In this document: one piece after another, positions 41,545-49,278 of the stretch
Layout of the letters: each line of letters starts with the position of its first letter
Numbering within the stretch: position 1 is the first letter of the stretch
NCBI RefSeq assembly: GCF_000522985.1
Contig: NZ_CP007128.1
Location: 2,340,220 to 2,404,219, forward strand
Direction: 5' to 3'
DNA from: Gemmatirosa kalamazoonensis
GTDB taxonomy: Bacteria > Gemmatimonadota > Gemmatimonadetes > Gemmatimonadales > Gemmatimonadaceae
DNA length: 64,000 bases
The notes under the pieces: generated by a model
The model's input: only the letters and a program-made list of their open reading frames with translations
What the model was told of the DNA's origin: nothing
Databases searched by the model: none
Program-made: the position numbers and the translations under genes

Positions 41545-43016
41545 CGAGGCCCTCGCGCGTACCGCCGGTGTTCGTCGCACTCGCATCGCTGGTACTCGCG
41601 ACCGCCGCACCCGCGGCCCGGGCGCAGGACGCCGTGCCGGCCGACACGCAGCCCGCCGGCCGGTCGCTCGCCGAGCTGGGACTCACCGCGACGCCGACCC
41701 ACCCGTTCGGAACGCTGCGCGAGCAGGCCGCCGCGCAGCAGCGATGGCTCGCCGAGCGCATGCGCGCCGTGCTCCCCGCGCTGCTCCGCAAGTACGACGT
41801 CGACGCGTGGGTAGTGCCGATGCGCGAGTACAACGAGGACCCGGTGTTCTCGTCGCTCGTGTCGCCGGAGACGTTCGCCGCGCGCCGGCGCACGATCTAC
41901 GCGTTCTTCGCGCCGTGCGACACGTGCCGCGTGGAGCGGCTCGCGTTCGGCGGCACGTCGCAGGGCGGCGTGTACGAGGCCGTGCGTGCGACGAAGGCGG
42001 TGCCGACCGCGCCCGGGCTCACCGTCGCGGCGGGGAGCGGCGCACGCGCGCCGACCGCGGAGCTGTGGGGCGACGAGCAGTGGCAGGTGCTGAAGCGCGC
42101 GCTCGAGACGCGGCGCCCGCGCCGCATCGCGGTGGACGTGTCGCGCACGTTCGCGTTCGCCGACGGTCTCTCCGCCGGAGAGCTCGAAGGGATGCATGCC
42201 GCCCTCGGCACCGCGTGGACGTCGCGCTTCGTGCACGTCGACGGGCTCCCGCTCGACCTCATCGCGACGCGCTCGGCGGAGGAGGACGCGCTGTTCCGCG
42301 AGATGAACCGCCTCGTGTGGGACATCGTCGGCGAGGCGTTCTCGAACCGCGTCGTCACGCCGGGGACGACGCGCACGAGCGACGTCGTGTGGTGGATGCG
42401 GCAGCGCGTGAACGACCTCGGGTTAGGCACCTGGTTCCACCCGTCGGTGGAGGTGCAGCGCCGCGGCTGGACGGCCGAGCGGCTCGGCGACGATCCGGTG
42501 ATCGAGCGCGGCGACGTGCTGCACTGCGACTTCGGCATCACCGCGCTGCGGCTCAACACGGACACGCAGCACATGGGCTACGTGCTGCGCGACGGCGAGA
42601 CGGAGCCGCCGGCGGGGCTGCGCGCGGCGCTCGGCGTCTCGAACCGACTGCAGGACATCCTCGTCGCGGAGCTGCGTCCCGGGCGAACCGGGAACGAGAT
42701 CCTACGTGCGGCGCAGGCGCGCATGCGCTCGGCGGGGATCGACGGCACGATCTACACGCACCCCATCGGCATGCACGGCCACGGCGCGGGGCCGCTCATC
42801 GGGCTGTGGGACTACCAGGACGGGGTGCCTGGCCGCGGGGACGCGCGCGTCATCCCGCGCTCGTGGTACTCGATCGAGCTGCAGGCCACGACGCCGGTGC
42901 CGGAGTGGGATGGCCAGCCCGTGCGCTCGGCGCAGGAGGAGGACCTCGTGATCGGCGCCGACGGGATCGGTCGCTGGGCGTATCGCCGCCAGACAGCGTT
43001 CCACCTCGTGCGCTAG
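41541..43016 (+). CDS. Secreted M24-family metallopeptidase (Xaa-Pro peptidase-like)
   Basis: A protein of 491 residues with signal peptide (FVALASLVLATAAPAARAQ). The N-terminal creatinase-like domain includes VDAWVVPMREYNEDPVFSSL. The C-terminal pita-bread domain has the five metal ligands: HCDFGITALRLNTDTQHMGY (Asp about 330 and 341), YTHPIGMHGHGAGPL (His), SIELQATT (Glu) and QEEDLVIGADG (Glu). It should cleave X-Pro bonds in the periplasm. It joins the M1, M20 and M28 enzymes of this window in peptide breakdown. Confidence 0.88.
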   Translation: MTRPSRVPPVFVALASLVLATAAPAARAQDAVPADTQPAGRSLAELGLTATPTHPFGTLREQAAAQQRWLAERMRAVLPALLRKYDVDAWVVPMREYNEDPVFSSLVSPETFAARRRTIYAFFAPCDTCRVERLAFGGTSQGGVYEAVRATKAVPTAPGLTVAAGSGARAPTAELWGDEQWQVLKRALETRRPRRIAVDVSRTFAFADGLSAGELEGMHAALGTAWTSRFVHVDGLPLDLIATRSAEEDALFREMNRLVWDIVGEAFSNRVVTPGTTRTSDVVWWMRQRVNDLGLGTWFHPSVEVQRRGWTAERLGDDPVIERGDVLHCDFGITALRLNTDTQHMGYVLRDGETEPPAGLRAALGVSNRLQDILVAELRPGRTGNEILRAAQARMRSAGIDGTIYTHPIGMHGHGAGPLIGLWDYQDGVPGRGDARVIPRSWYSIELQATTPVPEWDGQPVRSAQEEDLVIGADGIGRWAYRRQTAFHLVR

Positions 43017-43063
43017 CGCCGCGCCACCGAACGACGGCGCATCCGCAAATCTCTCAGCGCCGT

Positions 43064-43069
43064 TATATT
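43064..43069 (+). promoter_or_regulatory. -10 element TATATT close to the GroES-like start
   Basis: TATATT lies 6 nt before the ATG of the GroES-like gene. No ribosome-binding site can be seen between them and no good -35 hexamer is seen upstream. This suggests a leaderless transcript. Confidence 0.5.
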
Positions 43070-43075
43070 TCCCCC

Positions 43076-43471
43076 ATGCTCCGCAACAACAAGCAGCTGC
43101 TCGTCGTCGGGGATCGCGTGCTGATCCAGCCCGAGGACGGCGACGAGCGCACGAAGGTCGGCCTCTATCTCCCGCCGACCGCGGTCGACAACCAGGCCGT
43201 GCAAGGCGGGCGCATCGTCGCCACCGGCCCCGGTCTGCCGATGCCCGACCTGTCGGGCGACGCGTCGGACGAGCCGTGGCGGATCGGCAGCGGGTCGCGC
43301 GAGACGCGCTACGTGCCGATGCAGGCCCGCGCGGGCGACTTCGCGCTGTTTTTCCGCAAGGCCGCCGTGGAGATCACGTTCGAGGCGGAGCGCTATCTCG
43401 TCGTGCCGCAGGCGGCGATCCTCGCCCTCGTGCGCGATACCGACGCCGACGACGAGCCGCGGTTCGACTGA
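43076..43471 (+). CDS. GroES-like co-chaperonin family protein
   Basis: A protein of 131 residues, longer than GroES (about 95). The chaperonin-10 fold is recognisable from LLVVGDRVLIQPEDGDERTK, GLYLPPTA, GGRIVATGPG and the closing ITFEAERYLVVPQAAILALV. A 35-residue insertion (DLSGDASDEPWRIGSGSRE) sits between the roof region and the last strands. No groEL lies nearby, so it is probably a paralogue, not the main GroES. Confidence 0.78.
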   Translation: MLRNNKQLLVVGDRVLIQPEDGDERTKVGLYLPPTAVDNQAVQGGRIVATGPGLPMPDLSGDASDEPWRIGSGSRETRYVPMQARAGDFALFFRKAAVEITFEAERYLVVPQAAILALVRDTDADDEPRFD

Positions 43472-43508
43472 CCGCGACTCCGCACACCCCAGCGAATCGA
43501 GGCAGGAC

Positions 43509-43997
43509 ATGTATCCCGAAATGCTCGTCGCCCCCATGCGTCAGGAGCTCACCCGGCTCGGCGTCACGGAACTGCGCACGCCGGAGGCGGTGGATGCCGC
43601 GCTCCGCGACGCTCAGGGCACGACGCTCGTCGTCGTGAACTCCGTGTGCGGCTGCGGTGCGCGCGCGGCGCGTCCGGCGGTCGCGATGGCGCTGCAGCAC
43701 GAGGTGAAGCCGGACCAGCTCACGACCGTGTTCGCGGGCCAGGACGTCGCCGCAACGGAGCGCGCGCGCTCGTACTTTGTCGGCTATCCGCCGTCGTCGC
43801 CGTCGATCGCGCTGCTGAAGGACGGCCAGCTCGTGCACATGATCGAGCGGTGGCAGATCGAGGGGCGCCCCGCGCAGGCGATCGCGCAGGACCTCGTCGC
43901 CGCGTTCGAGCGCCACTGCGGTGGCGCGGAGACGCCCGAGCCGCCGGTCGCCGGCAGCGGCGCCGCGACGCACCGAGGCGGCCTGCCGATCGTGTGA
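43509..43997 (+). CDS. Bacilliredoxin (BrxA/BrxB, YphP/YqiW family)
   Basis: A thioredoxin-fold protein of 162 residues with the family start MYPEMLVAPMRQELT and the CGC active site in VVVNSVCGCGARAARPA (Cys47, Cys49). Further blocks are TTVFAGQDVAATERAR and PPSSPSIALLKDGQLV. In Firmicutes, bacilliredoxins remove bacillithiol from oxidised proteins; whether this organism makes bacillithiol cannot be told here. It has an extra C-terminal Pro/Gly tail of about 20 residues. An AGGCAGG site precedes the ATG. Confidence 0.9.
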   Translation: MYPEMLVAPMRQELTRLGVTELRTPEAVDAALRDAQGTTLVVVNSVCGCGARAARPAVAMALQHEVKPDQLTTVFAGQDVAATERARSYFVGYPPSSPSIALLKDGQLVHMIERWQIEGRPAQAIAQDLVAAFERHCGGAETPEPPVAGSGAATHRGGLPIV

Positions 43998-43998
43998 C

Positions 43999-44097
43999 CA
44001 GGGCAGGAGGGCAGGAGGGCAGGAGGGCAAGAGAGGGGCGCTGAGACTTCGGTCACAGCGCCCCTCTTGCTCTCGTGCCCTCTCGCCCTCCTGCCCT
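43999..44097. repeat. Palindrome of GGGCAGGA words
   Basis: The left arm has three GGGCAGGA units then GGGCAAGAGAGGGGCGCTG (to 44043). The right arm starts CAGCGCCCCTCTTGC (44056) and continues with CCCTC-rich units to 44097. The inner 15 bp pair perfectly, while the outer part is imperfect. It lies between two plus-strand genes. Confidence 0.9.
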
Positions 44098-44175
44098 CGC
44101 TGTCCGGCACATCGTCTGCAATTCCTGCGACTGCTCCGATCCAACTTTTCGGCGGCTCACAACGAGGACGCAGTC

Positions 44176-44814
44176 ATGGAACGCAATCCCACGGACAACC
44201 TGGGCACGTCTGGCACGGGCGCGAGCAACCTCGGCACCGGCAGCGGCTCCAGCGATCTCGGCACGAACGACAGCCTCGCCAGCGGCGGCTCGGACCTCGG
44301 CGGCTACGGTGAGTCGAGCGGCTTCGCGGGCACGTCGAGCGACGTGAACACGGGCCTGAACTCGGGGCTCAACTCGGGTGGCTCCGGCGCGGCGACGGGC
44401 GTCGCGGACCGCGTCGACCAGGCGCGCAGCACGGCGACGAACGCGCTGAACAACGCGCGCGAGATGGCCGGCGAGCGGCTCGGCCAGGCGAAGGAGAAGG
44501 CGACGCAGCTCAAGGCGACGCTCGCCGACAAGCTCGAGGCGGGCGCCAGCTCCCTCCGCCAGCAGGCGCAGGGCGGCGGGCAGCAGTTCGCCGCGGCGGG
44601 CGCGAACGGCGGCACGGCGTCGGGCCTCATGAGCAACGACCAGATCCAGCGGCTCGCCGGCCCCGCGGCCGACGCCATGGAGCGGACCGCCGACTTCCTG
44701 CGCAACGGCGACCTGAAGGAGACGCTCGAGGAGCAGGTGCGCACGAACCCGGCGCGCACGCTGCTCATCGCGCTCGGCGTCGGCTATCTGCTCGGCAAGG
44801 CGATCCGCCGCTGA
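44176..44814 (+). CDS. ElaB/YqjD/DUF883-like membrane-anchored protein
   Basis: A protein of 212 residues. A Gly/Ser/Thr/Asn-rich disordered N-terminus (1-75) is followed by an amphipathic coiled region (RVDQARSTATNALNNAREMA and further KEKATQLKATLADKL). The end is the typical EEQVRTNPARTLLIALGVGYLLGKAIRR, where a single helix anchors it in the membrane. In E. coli YqjD binds ribosomes at the membrane in stationary phase. It begins a three-gene group with a YqjE-like and a DUF3618 protein, the same order as yqjD-yqjE-yqjK. Confidence 0.75.
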   Translation: MERNPTDNLGTSGTGASNLGTGSGSSDLGTNDSLASGGSDLGGYGESSGFAGTSSDVNTGLNSGLNSGGSGAATGVADRVDQARSTATNALNNAREMAGERLGQAKEKATQLKATLADKLEAGASSLRQQAQGGGQQFAAAGANGGTASGLMSNDQIQRLAGPAADAMERTADFLRNGDLKETLEEQVRTNPARTLLIALGVGYLLGKAIRR

Positions 44815-44860
44815 GGCGTCGCCACCGGGTACGACACCCGCGAACCGCAGGGAGGGGGAG

Positions 44861-45268
44861 ATGGCCGACGACCGACGAGATGGAGCGCCCGGCATCGGGA
44901 CGCTGCTCAGGGATCTGGCCGAAGGGAGCGGGGAGCTCGTGCGCCACGAGGTGCGGCTCGCGCGCATCGAGGCGATGGAGCTCGTGCGCGGGATCGGCGT
45001 CGGCACGGCGTCGGTCGCGGCGGGCGGCGTGCTCGGGCTCCTCGGCGCGCTGTCGCTGCTCGCCGGGGTGATCCTGCTCATCGGCGACCAGTGGCTGCAC
45101 GACGACTACTGGCTCGCCGCGCTGATCGTGACGCTGATCGCCGGCGGCGTCGCCGCATTCTACGCCTGGCGCGGGAAGCAACGCCTGTCGCCGGCGCAAC
45201 TGGTTCCGAATCAGACGGTGGAGACGCTCAAGGAGGACGTGGAATGGCTGAGACGACAGCGGACGTGA
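44861..45268 (+). CDS. YqjE-like / phage-holin superfamily III-like membrane protein
   Basis: A protein of 135 residues with a charged N-terminus, the family helix LLRDLAEGSGELVRHEVRLA and two transmembrane helices (VAAGGVLGLLGALSLLAGVI and WLAALIVTLIAGGVAAFYAW). The family is annotated as Hol-X superfamily III, but chromosomal members next to YqjD-like genes are not lysis proteins. GGAGGGGG precedes the ATG. It overlaps the next gene by 25 nt. Confidence 0.82.
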   Translation: MADDRRDGAPGIGTLLRDLAEGSGELVRHEVRLARIEAMELVRGIGVGTASVAAGGVLGLLGALSLLAGVILLIGDQWLHDDYWLAALIVTLIAGGVAAFYAWRGKQRLSPAQLVPNQTVETLKEDVEWLRRQRT

Positions 45269-45753
45269 GGCGCGACATCGAGCTGACGCGGGAGCGGATG
45301 TCGTCGACGCTCGCGCAGCTCGAGCGCAAGCTGAACCTCGGAGAGATGGTGAAGGAACACCCGTGGCCGGCGTTAGGCCTCGCGTTCGGCGCCGGGCTGC
45401 TGCTCAGCGGCTCGAAGGCCGACGTGAAGGCCGCGGCGGCGACGGCGGTCGCGACGAAGGGCGCGAGCTCGAAGCTCGGCACGGCGCTCGACGACATCGT
45501 GTCGAACCTGATGCACGCCGTCGGCGACGCGCTGCAGGGACACGTGGACGGCATGCTCGGCGAGGTGAAGCAGGCGCTCGGCGTGCCGAAGGACGGCAAC
45601 GGCCAGCGCTCCGGCTTCGCGAGCTACGGCACGTCGCGCGAGTCCGTGCCGGCGCTCGCCGACACCGACACGCACCCGTCGAGCGTCTCCTCCGTCGGCG
45701 CCGACGGCTCGAGCTGGGCGCCGCAGGGCGCATCGGTCGGGCGCGCGGACTGA
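45244..45753 (+). CDS. DUF3618-like protein
   Basis: A protein of 169 residues beginning with the DUF3618 motif ETTADVRRDIELTRERMSST and LAQLERKLNLGEMVKEHPW. A short hydrophobic segment follows (PALGLAFGAGLLLSG), then amphipathic helices and a Ser-rich tail. It is the third gene of the YqjD-like operon; function unknown. A GTTAGGC supplies its only TTA codon (45372-45378). Confidence 0.8.
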   Translation: MAETTADVRRDIELTRERMSSTLAQLERKLNLGEMVKEHPWPALGLAFGAGLLLSGSKADVKAAAATAVATKGASSKLGTALDDIVSNLMHAVGDALQGHVDGMLGEVKQALGVPKDGNGQRSGFASYGTSRESVPALADTDTHPSSVSSVGADGSSWAPQGASVGRAD

Positions 45754-45761
45754 AGGACGCC

Positions 45762-45845
45762 AGGGCACGAGGGCAGGAGCGCAGGAGGGCAGGAGAGCCT
45801 AACGGTTCTCCTGCCCTCCTGCGCTCCTGCCCTCCTGCCCTCGTC
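45762..45845. repeat. Palindrome of GGGCAGGA words with mirrored variant unit
   Basis: The left arm (45762-45796) and right arm (45807-45845) lie around a loop holding GCCTAAC. Both arms carry the same off-consensus unit, GCGCAGGA on the left and TCCTGCGC on the right, in mirrored position. 28 nt pair perfectly. It fills the gap between the DUF3618 gene and the convergent exporter gene. Confidence 0.95.
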
Positions 45846-45847
45846 CG

Positions 45848-47224
45848 TCAGGCTGCCTGTCGAATCCAGCGCACGAGCTCCGGCACCGTCGGGCGCTTGC
45901 CGTACATCAGCAGGCCGACGCGGTAGATGCGCGCGGCGAGCCAGATGACGATCGCCACGGTCACGAGCGTGACCGCGATCGAGCCGACGACCTCCCACCA
46001 CGGCACCTGGATCATCGTCATGCGCAGCGGCATGATGACCGGCGCCGTGAACGGGATCCACGAGAACACCTGCGCCATGCCGCTCGCCGGGTTCAGCGCG
46101 ATCGGCTGCACCATGATGACCGACGGCACGAGCAGGAACGCGATCGGCGTCGCTGCCTGCTGCGCGTCCTGCTCCGAGCTCACCGTCGCGCCGGCCGCCG
46201 CGTAGAGCGACGAGAAGAGCAGGAAGCCTAACAGGAAGAACGCGGCGATCGCGGCGATCGTCCCGACCGAGAAGTCGGGGAGCGGCAGGCCGGCGGTCTG
46301 CTGCGCGGCCGCGGCGCCCGGGCTCGCGCTCGCGGCGGCCGCCGTCGCGGCGCCCCGGCCCATCTTCGCGATCCACGGCTGCAGGAAGCCGAACAGGTAG
46401 ATCGTGCCGCCGATCCACAGCGCCTGCTGCGTGAACCCGACGCCCGCGATGCCGAGCACCTTGCCCGCCATCAGCGTCTCCGGCTTCACGCTCGACACCA
46501 CGACCTCGGCGACGCGCGTCGTCTTCTCCTCCATCACGCCGCGCAGCACCATCTGGCCGTAGATCGCGAGCGACATGTACAGGACGAACGCGATCACGAG
46601 CCCCACGATGTAGCTCTTCATGCCGCCGCCGCCGCCCTTGCCCTTGTCGTCGATGCGCTCGGCGGGGAGCTGCAGCTTCACCGACGTCAGCGAGTCGACG
46701 CGGCTGCCCTGCAGGCCGGCGGTCTCGAGCCGCTGGGCGACGACGCTCTGCCTAACGGCGGTGCGCAGCCGCTCGAGGTCGGGCACGCTCGACGCGTTGC
46801 GCCCGGCGTAGCGCGCGGAGTCGCCGCGCACCGTCGCCGCGTCGAGCACGAGATAGCCGGGGATGCGCTTCTGCATCACCTCGCGCGTGGCGCGCGACTC
46901 CGCCTGCGCGATCTCGGCGGGCGCCGTCGCGCGCACTTCGGGAGCGCCGCCGTTCGCCGCGCCGCCGCTCGACGCGCGGGCCGAGTCGCCGGCGAGCACG
47001 CGCGCGACGCGCTGGCCGAGGTCCGTGCCCGTGGCGTCGATGATCGCGATGCGGCTCACGTTGTTCGACGCGGTCGTCTTCACCGCGAGCCACACCGGCA
47101 GCACACCCGTCGCCGTGAGCAGCAGCGGGATGAGCAGCGTCGAGATGATGAACCACTTGGTGCGCACGCGCTCCACGTACTCGCGCTTGATCACCGCCCA
47201 GAGCTTCGCGTAGCTGTCAACCAT
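45848..47224 (-). CDS. NatB-like ABC-2 exporter permease
   Basis: A membrane protein of 458 residues. Helix 1 is FIISTLLIPLLLTATGVLPV, followed by a large extracytoplasmic domain (residues about 50-195). Five more helices follow, including IVGLVIAFVLYMSLAIYGQMV, with the conserved cytoplasmic RGVMEEKTTRVAEVVVSSVKPETLMAGK. That pattern is typical of NatB/CcmB-like ABC-2 permeases for sodium or drug export. It overlaps the ATPase gene by 8 nt. Confidence 0.88.
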   Translation of the reverse strand: MVDSYAKLWAVIKREYVERVRTKWFIISTLLIPLLLTATGVLPVWLAVKTTASNNVSRIAIIDATGTDLGQRVARVLAGDSARASSGGAANGGAPEVRATAPAEIAQAESRATREVMQKRIPGYLVLDAATVRGDSARYAGRNASSVPDLERLRTAVRQSVVAQRLETAGLQGSRVDSLTSVKLQLPAERIDDKGKGGGGGMKSYIVGLVIAFVLYMSLAIYGQMVLRGVMEEKTTRVAEVVVSSVKPETLMAGKVLGIAGVGFTQQALWIGGTIYLFGFLQPWIAKMGRGAATAAAASASPGAAAAQQTAGLPLPDFSVGTIAAIAAFFLLGFLLFSSLYAAAGATVSSEQDAQQAATPIAFLLVPSVIMVQPIALNPASGMAQVFSWIPFTAPVIMPLRMTMIQVPWWEVVGSIAVTLVTVAIVIWLAARIYRVGLLMYGKRPTVPELVRWIRQAA

Positions 47225-48194
47225 GGCCGGACATCCCCTCCTCGACGCCCGTGGCGCCGACCTTCTGCAGGAAGATCTGGTGCAGCGACGGCTGCACGAG
47301 CTCGAACCGGGTGATCGCCGCGCCGCTCGCCACGAGCCGCTGCAGCAGCGTCTGCGGGCTCGCCCCCTCGGCGAGCTCGATCTCGACGAAGCGGTTCTGA
47401 TCGTCGGAGCGGCGAACGAGCGTGCGGTCGGCGAGGACCGCGGCCACGTCGGCGCTCGCGCCGTTCATGGACGCGCGGTCGAGGCCCAACGCGACGTGCC
47501 GCCCGCCGTGCGCGGCCTTCACCTCCGTCACGCCGCCGTCGAGCACCTTCTCGCCGCGGGCGATGATGCACACCGCGTCACACAGCCGCTCGGCGTTGTC
47601 CATCAGGTGCGTCGAGAAGATCACCGTCTTGCCGCGGCGGCGCAGCTCCACGACGGTGTCCTTCAACGCCTGCGCGTTGATGGGATCGAGGCCGCTGAAC
47701 GGCTCGTCGAGGATCACGAGGTCGGGGTCGTGCAGCAGGGTGCCGATGAACTGCACCTTCTGCTGCATGCCGCGCGACAGCTCGTTCACCTTCGACTGGC
47801 TCCAGTCCTTCTCCGGCGTGCGCAGCGCGAGCCGCTCGAGCCATTCGTCGATGCGGTGATCGGCGTCCTTCGCCTTCACCCCCTTCAACTCGGCGAGGAA
47901 ACGCAGCACGCGGCGCACCTGCATCTTCGGATACAGACCGCGCTCCTCCGGCAGGTAGCCGAGCTTGTTCATCACCTCCGCGTCGCCGTTCGGCCGACCC
48001 AGGATCTGGATCGACCCCTCGTCGGGGGCGATGATGTTGAGGAGCATGCGGATCGTCGTCGTCTTGCCGGCGCCGTTCGGGCCGAGCAGCCCGTAGACGA
48101 CGCCGCGCGGGACCGACAGCGAGAGGTCGCGCACGGCGGTGTGCTCCGCGTAGCGCTTGACGACGTGCCTGACGTCGATCGCCAGATCAGTCAT
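47217..48194 (-). CDS. NatA-like ABC transporter ATPase
   Basis: A protein of 325 residues with Walker A GPNGAGKT (38-45), Q-loop GYLPEERGLYPKM, signature LSRGMQQ (139-145), Walker B LVILDEPFSGLD (159-170) and the H-loop in FSTHLMDN. The YLPEERGLYPKM Q-loop and the C-terminal 100-residue extension are typical of NatA/YhaQ-type exporters. The start was taken at the second Met, just before the first conserved strand. It pairs with the overlapping NatB-like gene. The gene upstream, on the other strand, starts 51 nt away. Confidence 0.92.
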   Translation of the reverse strand: MTDLAIDVRHVVKRYAEHTAVRDLSLSVPRGVVYGLLGPNGAGKTTTIRMLLNIIAPDEGSIQILGRPNGDAEVMNKLGYLPEERGLYPKMQVRRVLRFLAELKGVKAKDADHRIDEWLERLALRTPEKDWSQSKVNELSRGMQQKVQFIGTLLHDPDLVILDEPFSGLDPINAQALKDTVVELRRRGKTVIFSTHLMDNAERLCDAVCIIARGEKVLDGGVTEVKAAHGGRHVALGLDRASMNGASADVAAVLADRTLVRRSDDQNRFVEIELAEGASPQTLLQRLVASGAAITRFELVQPSLHQIFLQKVGATGVEEGMSGHG

Positions 48195-48244
48195 TTCACG
48201 GCGGTGAGGGGGCGAGAAGGGCAACCGTTCGCCCGAAGGAAGGG

Positions 48245-49135
48245 ATGCCGAATATACGACCGAACTACGACCTCGATACGCGCGGCGTGTCGCCGAACCG
48301 GGTGGGAGCTGGTAAGGAAATCGTACGGAACACTCCGCGCCGCGCGGTCGTCGCCGGCGCGGCGGGCGGCGCGCTCGCCGGGCTGTTGCTGCTCTTTCTC
48401 ATCGTGCCCGTCGCCGGCGTCGTCGGCGTCGATGGGGCCGCGGGGGCGCGGCTGCTCGTCACAGACGCGGAGCTGCGTGACGCGATCGCCCGCACCGCGG
48501 TCACCGCGACGACGGCCACGCTGGTCGCCGCGCTGACGGGGATCCCGCTCGCGTGGCTGCTCGCGCACCGCGCGTTCCGCGGGCGTCACGTCGTGGAGCT
48601 GCTGCTCGACCTGCCGCTCGTGCTGCCGCACCCGGTCGCGGGGATCGCGCTCCTGCTCGCGTTCGGGCGCACGAGCGCGGTCGGCGCGCGGCTGGCCGAG
48701 GCGGGGCTGCAGGTCGTCGGCACGCCGGTAGGCACCGTGTGCGCGATGCTGTTCGTGAGCGCGCCGCTGTTCGTGAGCGCGGCGCGCGAGAGCTTCGCCC
48801 GCATCGACCCGAGCCTGGAGCTCGTGGCGCGCACGCTCGGCGAGGACGCGTGGGGCGCGTTCCGGCGCGTCACGCTGCCGCTGGCGCGCCGGGGGCTGCT
48901 CGCCGGCGCGGTGGTGACCTGGGCGCGCGCGGTGAGCGAGTTCGGCGCCGTGGTGGTGCTCGCCTACAACCCGAAGGTGGTGAGCGTGTTGAGCTACGAG
49001 CGGCTCACCGGCTTCGGCCTGCGCGAGGCGCTGCCGGTCGCTGCCGCGCTGCTGCTCGTGTCGCTCGTGCCGCTGGCCGCGCTGCGGGCGCTCCGCACGC
49101 CGCGCCGTGGCTGGGACGCTGTGGCGATTCGATAG
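48245..49135 (+). CDS. Molybdate/tungstate-type ABC importer permease, orphan
   Basis: A protein of 296 residues with six helices. The BPD_transp_1 pattern is present: TAVTATTATLVAALTGIPLA, LLLDLPLVLPHPVAGIALLL, and the EAA loop ELVARTLGEDAWGAFRRVTL (Glu-Ala-Ala-like, Gly at the turn). VSEFGAVVVLAYNP is close to ModB/WtpB/CysT permeases. No ATPase or binding protein gene is nearby. A soluble N-terminal extension of about 30 residues before helix 1 makes the start uncertain. Confidence 0.8.
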   Translation: MPNIRPNYDLDTRGVSPNRVGAGKEIVRNTPRRAVVAGAAGGALAGLLLLFLIVPVAGVVGVDGAAGARLLVTDAELRDAIARTAVTATTATLVAALTGIPLAWLLAHRAFRGRHVVELLLDLPLVLPHPVAGIALLLAFGRTSAVGARLAEAGLQVVGTPVGTVCAMLFVSAPLFVSAARESFARIDPSLELVARTLGEDAWGAFRRVTLPLARRGLLAGAVVTWARAVSEFGAVVVLAYNPKVVSVLSYERLTGFGLREALPVAAALLLVSLVPLAALRALRTPRRGWDAVAIR

Positions 49136-49278
49136 CGTCACTTCCGCGACGACCCGGACGGCGCTCTTTCGGGAACTGTGGCGCACGTGCAACATGGGGC
49201 GCCCCTTTCGTCGCCCGGCGGTGCCACCCCTCAGGTGCCACCGTGCGATCCCGTCGCGCCAAGCGTCAGAGGTCCCCC

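Noticed and set aside
44861-45268. Prophage remnant because of a holin-family protein
   Set aside because: It sits in a YqjD-YqjE-DUF3618-like chromosomal operon and no other phage gene is near.
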